Assembly: GCA_003254885.1 (NCBI GenBank)
Contig: QANT01004876.1
Coordinates: forward strand, 1 to 64,000
DNA length: 64,000 nucleotides
Source of the DNA: Purshia tridentata
Taxonomy: Eukaryota > Streptophyta > Magnoliopsida > Rosales > Rosaceae
Direction: 5' to 3'
Translations under genes and position numbers: made by a program
Part shown: piece after piece, positions 49,889-59,246 of the stretch
Numbering within the stretch: position 1 is the stretch's first letter
Layout: each line of letters opens with the position of its first letter
The notes under the pieces: model-generated
Database searches by the model: none
The model's input: the letters and a program-made list of their open reading frames with translations, nothing else
What the model was told of the DNA's origin: nothing

Positions 49889-51546
49889 TAGCTTGGATGG
49901 TTATGAAAGAAACAATACAGTTTCTTAATTATGGGTATGTACTAAAGAAGGTTTATGATTGAACTGAAAAGACCAGAAGAAGAAGATTTGGTTTTCATGA
50001 ACATCTAAAGGGCATTTCTCTATGGCTTTCTTTCCAATGGTTTGAGTGCAAGATGAAAAAGTGAAAGGGCTAGAAATGGGGAGGAAGAGATGTATACATA
50101 TCTCTATATATATGTATATGTCTTTACACATTAAATTAATATAAATTCCATAAAACAATCATAATAGGATAATATTAAGGATCATGACATTGTACCACAT
50201 GATGTGACTTTCTAGCCACTTTGATCCAAAAAGAGATAGAAAAAAGATAAGAGATCAAAGGTGGTTAGAAAGCCGTATTATGTGGTACCACAAATGTGAT
50301 ACAATGATATGGTTCCCTAACATTACCCATAATAATAATACTCTTTATTGAAAACTTTCCGATGATTAATTCCAACCTTGAAAATGGATCATAGTATAGT
50401 AGTTGCTCACCATATTCCTGGCTGCACAAGATACCACTCTGTAATGAATCTTAATTTTGAAAATGGCAAGTTGCTTCAATCTTGCCAATTCTTTATGCTA
50501 ACTACTAACTCATTTGGTCAATATCTATAAACTAATCCAATTCCATGGCTTAACTTTAATTCCAAAGGGCAAGAGAGCCAAAAAAATAATGCTCCGATTT
50601 CTCAAGCATTGTGGGTAGAGAAGGAAATAATCACAATGGTTGAACTTGAAAAATGATAAAAATGTTATAGGAGTCATAGGACTCAAATTACAAGCAGCCT
50701 AGGCCTATAATTTTTGTTGGGTCTTAACTCTTACGTGTGATTGGAATATCTAAAATCAGAAAAAATTCAGGAAATACTAAGAAAAACACAGGTACTGATG
50801 TCATGTTCCACTCTCATATATTTATTCTCAGTATGCTCTGGCCTCAATTGATATACAATCAAGAGGGAAATAATTGGTTGACCAAGGCAGCATGTATCTT
50901 TTGTATGGCTACTTTCCTTCAAGAAAAAACAATTGTATGGCTAAAATGCAGTCAAGGACTATAGCCAGTAAACTCCACACTACCAAATTATCAATGTGAA
51001 TGCATCAACTCAATTCGTGAAGCCTGTGTTGGCGTCGGAAAATTATTGTATGTGACAATAACATGTAATCTTTTTAATGTGAGATTTTGTATGTATTGTA
51101 AATTCTTATAATTATTGTACATTTTGAGATTTGATTTGTTTTTCGACTACCTTTCCAATTCTTCCCTAAAACAAAGTCGACTATTTTTAATTTGCTCTAT
51201 CTTTCTGATGCTCATTCTTTATTCACTTTTACCTGCTCTAGTTTTATTTACTTTTACCTGCTCTGGGTTTAGGGTTGCACTGACCTTAAACTTTCATTCT
51301 ATACATGGCACGGCCAAGTCGCTGCCTTATACTTTTATGAATGTTTTTTCCTAACAAAAAAAAAAATCATCAAATATCGTACTTTTTAAAAAATAATATA
51401 TTAATGTAGTGATTCTAAAGATAACCAACTTGCTACATTAATTTGATTTTCATATATCATCTTCTTATACCTCTATGGGATTGTGTGGTTTTGAAATTTT
51501 TAATTTGGATAATGTTAATCTTTGGTCTTTTTTTTTTTTTTTTTTT

Positions 51547-51547
51547 N
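51547..51547. other. Assembly join (single N in a poly-T run)
   Basis: One N within a T-run of more than 30 bases (51528-51567 with a few other bases). Same style as the joins at 14801 and 17631, though no longer duplicate is visible here. Confidence 0.7.
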
Positions 51548-51703
51548 TTCTTTTTTTTTTTTTTTTCTAATCAATGCAACACTACCATATTATTCATTAG
51601 AATTCATACAAGACGATTGCTGGCCAAAATGGCCCTTCTTTCATCCACACATTAGTGATCAGAGAATTCTTGGAAACAAATTGTAGTCTTTAACACCTTC
51701 TAA

Positions 51704-51949
51704 CTACTCTTTTTTATTTATAAGAAACAGACTTTCATTAAAAGATAAAACAATACAACATTCCGCCATCATAGCGCATCTCTCCAACGTCATCCCCTTC
51801 TTTTTCCCTTCAAAAAATTTAAAACTCTCCGACGGCAAAGTAATACAAGAAGCTCGAAGCTCCCATCTCAACCCACACTCCCTAAAGAGCTTCTGCCACA
51901 AAGATGGAGCGACTGGACACTGCAACTTTAAATGATTCGAATACTTAAC
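51704..51949 (-). mobile_element. LINE relic: zinc-binding (zf-RVT) end of reverse transcriptase ORF
   Basis: The - strand reads LKLQCPVAPSLWQKLFRECG, close to the plant LINE zf-RVT signature (H-L-x-L-x-C-P-V-A-x-x-L-W). It is followed by a diverged GKKKGMTLERCAMMAECCI segment typical of the region after it. Only about 80 codons remain; the HLxxxC histidine is kept, and the usual VVWxERN block has become unrecognisable. No reverse transcriptase palm domain is nearby, so this is a short dead fragment. Confidence 0.6.
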
Positions 51950-52956
51950 AAAAAACAAAAACAAAAGCAAAACATGTTTTTTCATTATGGGACTATACAT
52001 TATACAATTTTTCACAACAGCTTTATATAAATTCTAATTTCATGAGAAAAAATTGACTTAATTAATTACATGAAATATTCATTTCTAATGTTGTAGAATA
52101 AATGTGACTTTTTTGTAGACTGCATTTCATAAAAGTTTCGTCTCTAACGCGATCCTACTGGTAGCTTGACCTTAAATGTTTGTAAGAATCTGAGTGTCCA
52201 ATGACAATTTTTTGGGCCAACTCTAAAAGACAAATTTTAAGTGTCCTTGAGATCACCCAATTTAACAGCCATGGTAATGCGGCCCATTAGTTGGCATGGC
52301 AATGGAGTAGACATACAAGCCCATGATCACAAGTCTCAAATATAGAAAATTACGAAATGAAGATGCGTTGGCAAATTCAATATAGTTTCTTGATAAAAAG
52401 AAATACAAAAGAAAACTTCAATATAGTTTGATTTATAATAAAATTAATTTTTATCTAGATATAACTTTGATTTTATTTAGAGCATGTTTCCTAATGTTTT
52501 CATTTCAATTTTTAGATTTAATTTTAACATGAATTAAAAAAAGAAGAAGAAGAAATATAATAGGGATGAGGGAGAATCACGTTTATATGAGATACTTGAG
52601 TATACTTAACAATGGATTATGGCTGTCTGAGTGTCTGGGCATGGCTGAAGTAGTTTCATTCAGTTCCATGTCAATGTCACTCTATCAAACAAAGCAGAGA
52701 AAATTCTTTGTGAAAGTATTTAAGAGTATCAGAAACATGTTTCGGTTGCTTGATTTATGTATTTTACAAACTAGAATCTATGCTTCCAACCTATGATTAT
52801 TTGCATATAGCAAGAAAACTATACACTCAATTCCATCATCACCAAGAAAACTTTCAAACTAGCTGAAAACTATACACTCAATTTCATCCTTCAGCACTTT
52901 TAAGGAACTGCGAATAAGTTTCTAGTACATGATTACGAATATATAAATGCACTGAA

Positions 52957-54789
52957 TCAACGAGCAGTGATCGGACTGATTGTTTGAACAACTTCTTCTG
53001 CTTCTAATGTATCCAATGTGGACTCAGAAGTTGAATGAGTAAGCACAGAGAGGTTGAAGACGACCTCCGCCATGCTTGGTCTTGCTGATAACTTCTCCTG
53101 TGTGCAAGCCCTTGCCAAGGCTATCAAGCTCAGAGCACCATCAATGGGATAGAAGCTCTCCAAGTTTGGATCCATCCATTCTCTTAATCTCTCATGTTTT
53201 TTCTCTTCTGCTTCCAAAACCCACCTAACATCCTTCCACAACATTGTAACCTCACCATTCTCTTTTGTTTCCATGCCTTTCCTTCCTGAAAGCAAAGCCA
53301 TCAGAACAACCCCAAAAGCAAAAACATCCACTTTTGGTGTAATATTGTTTGCAACTGCTCTAGCCATGGAGAAATTTGCTATTTTGGCTTTGAACTTGGA
53401 GTCAAGAAGTATATTGCTTGTCCTGATATCCATGTGAACTATGCTTGGCTGCGTGTGTTCATGCATGTACTGCAGGCCATTGGCAACATCTAGAGCTATG
53501 TGTAATCTCTGGCTCCATGTGAGGATCGTCATAGAACTTGAAGTGGTTGAAGATTTATGGTGCAACCACTTGTCAAGTGAACCATTTTCAGCATATTCAT
53601 ACACCAAGAAGCGAATCCCTTCTATTTCAGATGAAATTCCCATTAATTTCACCAGATTTCCATGATTTACCTTCTGCAGAATGTTTAGTTCCTCAGTGAC
53701 ATCCTCCTTGGTTTTCTTTACAGCCAAGGACTTCCCATCAATTATGCCCCTGTATACAGACCCTCCAATCCTGCAGTTCTCGTTTAGATTCATTGTTGCC
53801 TCCATAATTGTTTTGATGTCGTACACGATTGCCTTTCCTAGATAGCTTGAAACTCCAGGAAGAAGCTTATTCGTTATGAACTTAAGGTCAAAACTCTCAT
53901 CACTTTTTCCATCTTTCATTTGATACAATTCAGGTGCCTCCAGAGATGAACCATTACCATATAGAGCCTTCTTTTTCTTAAATATACAAGTATAGACCAT
54001 GAACATTAAAAGAAGGGATATAACACTTGCCAAGCTTATGATGAGAATGAGCAGCCACCGGTACTCTAATATGTGTCTTCCATGAGGGGGTTGGGGTTGA
54101 GAAAGAGCAGGGAGCTTTGACACCGGAATTACAACCGGAAGGTGCACTGCAGTGCTGAAGTTCCTGTAGTCATTTGTTTCTACGATGTCAACCTTCGACA
54201 CATTAAACTTGGCACTCACTTGAAAGATGTCATCATTGGGTTGCCATATGTAAGTGATAAAATTCTGAATTCCAATATCTGAATACATCTTTGAGGGGCA
54301 TTTACAGAACAAAGGAAAGGTTACTTTGACACCAATCTGCAAGAGGCTTGGATTCAGAGTAGGGTTCATATCTACCACTTCATGCCAGTTAGTGAGATTC
54401 TCCAATTTATTGATTGAAACTAAGAAATAGCTATCTCCTTTCTTGATCCCATGGGTGATGTTCGCAAAATAGCGGTTTCCAGTGCAACTGCAGGTGACGG
54501 GTACTAGTAAGAGTTGACCTGCAATCAATTTGGTCTTCACAGAGGCTAGATTACTGGCCTTGGCAATTGATGAGCTACTCACCCCAAATAGAGTGGATAT
54601 GTTTTCCAGATTCATAAATTCTGGAGGCTGGACAAAGTAAGATACATATGTTTCACACGAAGGAGGTGCATCCGCAGAGCACGAAAAGTTTGTGCCGGAG
54701 CTGGATGCCGATTGAGCTAAAAGTTGGGTGGTGAAGCAGAATAGTAGAAGAATACAGAGAAGTTGGGAACAGAGGAAGAAGATTGCCAT
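52957..54789 (-). CDS. NFP/NFR5-type LysM receptor-like pseudokinase, copy B
   Basis: Second receptor of the Medicago NFP/Lotus NFR5 type, in the same direction as copy A and 3.1 kb upstream of it on the - strand. The start is the ATG at 54789, giving 610 aa; the frame continues 60 bases upstream without another ATG. Signal peptide MAIFFLCSQLLCILLLFCF. Three LysM with CSC (100-102) and CKC (162-164). Membrane helix about 245-268. The kinase-like part keeps Lys358, has IGGSVYRG for the Gly loop, HMD (452-454) for HRD, NFS (472-474) for DFG, and no activation segment, as in NFR5. The juxtamembrane is about 20 residues longer than in copy A. The tail ends ISPITAR, matching the ITAR end of NFR5 better than copy A does. 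The kinase regions of A and B look about 70% identical. A TATA-like TTTATATAA lies at 54930-54938. Confidence 0.88.
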   Translation of the reverse strand: MAIFFLCSQLLCILLLFCFTTQLLAQSASSSGTNFSCSADAPPSCETYVSYFVQPPEFMNLENISTLFGVSSSSIAKASNLASVKTKLIAGQLLLVPVTCSCTGNRYFANITHGIKKGDSYFLVSINKLENLTNWHEVVDMNPTLNPSLLQIGVKVTFPLFCKCPSKMYSDIGIQNFITYIWQPNDDIFQVSAKFNVSKVDIVETNDYRNFSTAVHLPVVIPVSKLPALSQPQPPHGRHILEYRWLLILIISLASVISLLLMFMVYTCIFKKKKALYGNGSSLEAPELYQMKDGKSDESFDLKFITNKLLPGVSSYLGKAIVYDIKTIMEATMNLNENCRIGGSVYRGIIDGKSLAVKKTKEDVTEELNILQKVNHGNLVKLMGISSEIEGIRFLVYEYAENGSLDKWLHHKSSTTSSSMTILTWSQRLHIALDVANGLQYMHEHTQPSIVHMDIRTSNILLDSKFKAKIANFSMARAVANNITPKVDVFAFGVVLMALLSGRKGMETKENGEVTMLWKDVRWVLEAEEKKHERLREWMDPNLESFYPIDGALSLIALARACTQEKLSARPSMAEVVFNLSVLTHSTSESTLDTLEAEEVVQTISPITAR

Positions 54790-54929
54790 TGCTATGACCT
54801 CTACTATGGTTATGCAGGCTCTGAAGTAGTTATTGTAATATTTGCTCAATAATAGAAAGCTAATTACGTAATCCTACTAAAGGTTGATGGAAAAGCTCAA
54901 AGGAATGGTAAGGAGTTTTCACTCCAAAT

Positions 54930-54938
54930 TATATAAAT
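54930..54938 (-). promoter_or_regulatory. TATA box of NFP-like copy B
   Basis: TTTATATAA on the - strand, about 140 bases before the ATG. This predicts a transcription start near 54900 and a leader of about 110 bases. Confidence 0.45.
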
Positions 54939-54949
54939 ATCCAGGGGAC

Positions 54950-56047
54950 TTCTGTCTGTAGCTTAACTTGAATGTGTCCTCTTGTCCTTCCATTGGACAT
55001 CATAAAAAATTGTATATGCAAGTATCTTTGAAGTCACTTTTATGGGTTCGAACACAAAATAGATCCAAATACATCAGCCTTCCAGTACTTTGCTATTTTC
55101 TGGATTATTATTTTCATTATGCTAAGAATCATTCAAATACCTCGCATTAGTTTAAAGCAAAAACCCAAGTTGGGACGGCAAGTTGTCCGACCTATTACCA
55201 TTTCTATATAAAAAGTCAGCGACAACATCTGAAAACCAACTAAATAGGTTGTAATTAATAAGCAAGAGAATATTTTGATTGTTCCTGCTACAATATAACC
55301 ATGGCATCAGATCATTGTATCACCTAAAGGTGTGACCTAATAAAGGGTTGTTTATTGTTAACAAAAATGTGCAGCTCACTGTTATTGGCCCTTAGAACGC
55401 CAAAATAGGTAATAGGTTGGCCTGTTGGAAAAAGCCAATCTGATGACACTCGTATGTTTATGTCAAGACAACCACAACAGACAAATGATTACTCCAATAA
55501 AAACTTGAAAAGAGTTTTGTAAGTCAGGTGAGTCACAATCCAATCACAATAACCACATATTAGCTGCTAAGTGGCTGCAAGAGAGATATGCATAAGAGGA
55601 TAAAACGGCCGCCCAAGGTATATCATTGAAAATAGTTTTACTTCCATTTTCAATACAATCAAATAATCACAGCTGGGAAGTAAGCACAGAACGAACTATT
55701 CTTTAGCATTTTACTAAAGGAAAGAAAATGCATATGTACCATACTACCATAGATGCTAAGATGCATACAAGCACATAAGCAGGCATACATTTTTATCAAT
55801 GGTTAAAGACATTAGAATTGATTTCATTTCCATCCACCATGAAGGGGAAAAATGCTAGTACATAACATTATAAGCACATACATCTTTCAACTTTTCTTCC
55901 AAGAAAAAAGTATCGGTAGTTTATTGCTCTTAAGATACAAAGGAAAGTAAGTACTGCAACTGCCCTCAACTTCAAGACCTATGTATTGAAGTAATCAGAT
56001 ACGAAACAAATCATTGCATATTTAAAACTCTATCCAAATCTAAAACT
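54950..56047. other. Intergenic region between NFP-like copy B and the PPR gene
   Basis: About 1.1 kb. No gene or repeat recognised. Confidence 0.5.
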
Positions 56048-58015
56048 CTATTCACCAGCTGATGCAAAGCTATTGGAGTAAATAGAAAAAACTTTTGTAA
56101 GATCTGCAGCGCTCACTGTCCATATGTGACCACGCAATGTGAGTGGAAGGACATCACTTATTTCCTCACAACTCTCTTCTACAGCAGCAGCTTCTCTCCG
56201 TTTTCCTTCCTTCCAAAGACTCTTTACAAGCAGCTCTTTTGTGGCAGCGTCAGGCATCAAATTTAAATTCCTCAAGTCTTCAAAAACCCTCCATGCAAGA
56301 GCAGCTCTCTCAGACTTGCAATATGCTTGAATCAGTACTTTAAACATATAAGCATCTGGCTGGAGTCCACTCTGCCTAACCATTGCAAAGAGTTTCTGCA
56401 CGATTTTGATGTCCCCGCTTAGTGCAAAATGATGCATCAATCCAGAAAATGTCTGGATATCGGGGAAAATCCCATTCAAGATCATCTCTTCAAGTACATC
56501 AAAGGCATCAAAATTCCTCCCACACTTTGTTAATGTCCGTAGGAGTGATGAATACAGAAGCATCAGATTAAAATTTGATATAGGGCCACAAAGGTTTCTA
56601 TCATTGCGAAAGACCTTCAAAGCAGCATCAGCATTCTTCGAGAGACCATAAAAGTCAATGATCAACCTGATAGTGCAGAAGGGCAATCTCATTTGCTCCA
56701 TCCTTATTTTCGTTAAGAGCTTATCAACCAATTCAACAAGTCCATGGCGTGCTAAAAGGGTCATCATCCTTTGTACTGTGTAAACATCATGAGTAAAACC
56801 TGGCTGACAAGCAACCCAACAGAAAAAATTCCAAGCTGTTTCTGCTGACTTAAAATTCCTAAGAATCTTGCATGCTAACCGAGTTGTCCACACAAATTTT
56901 GCCTCCTCTAATGCTGATACCTCATCAGGGCTCCACTTTTGCAAGGCACTTGCCAAAGATCTCGGGTCTAACCACGGTTTTAACTGAACCCCGTTACCAT
57001 CGGCACCATCACCAACGTGACCAACATTCTCATCCTCATCCTCATCCTCATCCACATCATCATCATTACTATCAACACAATACCTTATACTCTTGATACC
57101 CTCATTGGGCAACATTTCTCTTAGAAATTCATCTGTCTCCTGGACAAAACCTGCCTCTCGAATTTGTTCCAATGACAAACGCATAGCTCGGCCGGGCAAT
57201 AACCCATCAACCTGCATTTCGTCAAGTAAAATCTTAACCTCATCAAACTGTTTGACACCAACGCATGCCTCTACCAAAAGTGAATACTGGTTCAAAGTGC
57301 GCTTCAACCTCATCAAGGGCAATATCTTAAAAACCTCCATTGCAGATTTCCACTTCCCAGAATTCACAAGGTGCTCAATCATCACCGTATACGTCCTACT
57401 ATTCGGTATTGCCCCTTCTTCAACCATCATATGGAAAATCCTCACAGCCTCAGAGTCCTTACCTATTTGGGCATACAGGCGCATGACAATGTTATAAGAC
57501 TCAGTACATACACGTTTGTCCGAGGCTCTATACTCATTCCATACCTTAAGAACTGCCTCGAGGTCTCCGGTGGCAGCTTGCCACTGCATAAGGTTCATGA
57601 AGCTAATACAAACGTTCCGAAAAGTTCCCGAATTGACTGCTTTAATAAGGTACTTGAGCTCCCCTGCTCTGCGAAACTTGGCGAGGACTGTACCCAACGC
57701 ATGGATGGTGTTCTGGGTATGCATAAAATCTGGGTTTGACTCAAGAAATTCATTGAGTGAGAGAGCAGAGTCTGCGGAGGGAGCAGAGCGAAAGGCCTGA
57801 GTGACTACAAAAGAGTCGGGAAGAAGATCATTTACAAGCGGAGCAAGAGAGCTTGGAGAGTTGGCGCGGAGCCTGAGACGAATGGAATCGATGAGTTTGG
57901 CACGGTGGAGGTAGTGGGAGACCTTGTTGGGAAATGGGTCACGAGCATAGTGGCGAGCTTGTTGCTGGGTTATGATAATCAGCTTTGTACCACGAAACAG
58001 CTGCTTGAAATGCAT
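56048..58015 (-). CDS. P-class pentatricopeptide repeat (PPR) protein
   Basis: RNA-binding PPR protein, expected in mitochondria or plastids, where P-class members stabilise or process organelle transcripts. Start at the ATG at 58015 (655 aa); the frame is open further upstream but without ATG. The first about 30 residues are basic and free of acidic residues (RGTKLIIITQQQARHYARD), fitting an organelle presequence. PPR helices are visible in two blocks. The first (about 172-280) includes ESYNIVMRLYAQIGKDSEAV and RTYTVMIEHLVNSGKW. The second (about 475-610) includes TFSGLMHHFALSGDIKIVQK and YMFKVLIQAYCKSERAALAW. Between them lies an acidic low-complexity insert (about 315-342, DDDVDEDEDEDEN) and a WNFFCWVACQPGF-type stretch. 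No E, DYW or SMR domain. From memory the arrangement resembles Arabidopsis At5g66631, low certainty. Intronless, as most PPR genes. Confidence 0.87.
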   Translation of the reverse strand: MHFKQLFRGTKLIIITQQQARHYARDPFPNKVSHYLHRAKLIDSIRLRLRANSPSSLAPLVNDLLPDSFVVTQAFRSAPSADSALSLNEFLESNPDFMHTQNTIHALGTVLAKFRRAGELKYLIKAVNSGTFRNVCISFMNLMQWQAATGDLEAVLKVWNEYRASDKRVCTESYNIVMRLYAQIGKDSEAVRIFHMMVEEGAIPNSRTYTVMIEHLVNSGKWKSAMEVFKILPLMRLKRTLNQYSLLVEACVGVKQFDEVKILLDEMQVDGLLPGRAMRLSLEQIREAGFVQETDEFLREMLPNEGIKSIRYCVDSNDDDVDEDEDEDENVGHVGDGADGNGVQLKPWLDPRSLASALQKWSPDEVSALEEAKFVWTTRLACKILRNFKSAETAWNFFCWVACQPGFTHDVYTVQRMMTLLARHGLVELVDKLLTKIRMEQMRLPFCTIRLIIDFYGLSKNADAALKVFRNDRNLCGPISNFNLMLLYSSLLRTLTKCGRNFDAFDVLEEMILNGIFPDIQTFSGLMHHFALSGDIKIVQKLFAMVRQSGLQPDAYMFKVLIQAYCKSERAALAWRVFEDLRNLNLMPDAATKELLVKSLWKEGKRREAAAVEESCEEISDVLPLTLRGHIWTVSAADLTKVFSIYSNSFASAGE

Positions 58016-58057
58016 GTCAAACAATCGAACATTTGGTGTGCGTAAAGTTATAAGCAA

Positions 58058-59246
58058 TCATCAAAGCACGAGTGTATTGGGAAGATGGATATACTGGGAC
58101 CTAATCTTGAGGATCTAAGAGGCAGTCTTCCTAGGCAGGGATTGAGAGCAGCTAAAAAGAACAAGTATGAGAGGATCACTGAAAACAAAGTGTCGACTTC
58201 GGTTGAGGACTTATGTCGGGCTTGTCCTACACTATTTGTGCTCTACTTCCATTATTCTAGGTCGTGTCTACGGTTTCAACATAAACAGGATTATGCTTAA
58301 CTGAAGAGGAGTCGCCAAGGTTTTCAATTTTATTATGTCTTCGATTGGGCAGTCACAAGTTGCCACTCCTACTTATAGATTTTCACTTCCATTTTATAGA
58401 TTTGCACTTCTCCTTGCATGCCTTTATGCTTTCATTCTTCTTGTTCTTATTCAATTGTCAGAACATGAAGAAGGGACAAAATTAGGATGTGAAAGTTCAC
58501 ACCCAATATAATAATTCCTTCTTCTTCTTTTTTTTTTTGTTGTTATGAGTAAAGAAGCTAAATATTGGATTCAAACAAAATCATCTATAATTTTCTTTTG
58601 ATAAATGCGTGGATGTGTTTTTTTACTTGGCAAGGTCTACATGGTTTTTTTCACTTTTTTTTTTTTTTCCCAGAAGGTCTGGATGGTTTTTTTATTGTAT
58701 TCGAGCCAAAATGTAGTGTGATTGGGGCTACAGTTTTTGTAGTAGAATGTCTTTACCTCCACACACCCGAATGCAAGGCCAGGTTTGAATCTCTCCCTCC
58801 CCTTTGGAGTTAGTGTCCTAAGTTCGACACACTCTGGCGAGCTCTAATAAAAGGTATGTGAACCCATTATTATTGTTTACATTTATTTTATCTAATGAAA
58901 AACCAGAAGAGGGCATCCTATATAGGTCAACCTGATATCATGGCTAATGTCGGGCACAAAATGTAGTTCTGTCAGTTAATCAGAAAGGCTGTCTGCAACA
59001 ACTTCACTGAGAAATCCCTTTAATTTTCATATTCATTTACAATTTCTTCTAAACAGCTCGGACGTGTAATGTGACAGTATAATGTATTCCAAACTGTTTG
59101 GAGATGACAACAATTCACATAGAAATAAGCATTTTTATTGCCTTATCTCTATCTTATTATGTATACGGATTTTAGTCCTATAAAATTAATATGGAAAGGC
59201 CAGGGTATGGATTTATGTGGTAAGAATTGTTTATATCACTCTGCAG
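58058..59246. other. Intergenic region between PPR and DAR1-like genes
   Basis: About 1.2 kb holding the PPR 5' flank and the 3' flank of the DAR1-like gene. No gene seen. Confidence 0.5.

Larger units (their letters stand above)
49889..52956. other. Spacer between the two NFP-like genes
   Basis: About 3 kb including the promoter of copy A (TA-rich region near 50093-50120), a poly-T assembly join at 51547 and a LINE relic at about 51704-51949. No other gene seen. Confidence 0.5.

Noticed and set aside
49925-50158. Short frame upstream of NFP-like copy A
   Set aside because: Lies in the promoter/leader of copy A, rich in TA repeats, no homology.
54790-54849. N-terminal extension of NFP-like copy B
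   Set aside because: The frame is open but has no ATG there (it begins at TTG); the first ATG is 54789 and starts a good signal peptide.
58740-58860. Possible tRNA-derived SINE (GGTTTGAATCTC resembles a B box)
   Set aside because: No matching A box, tail or target duplication could be found.
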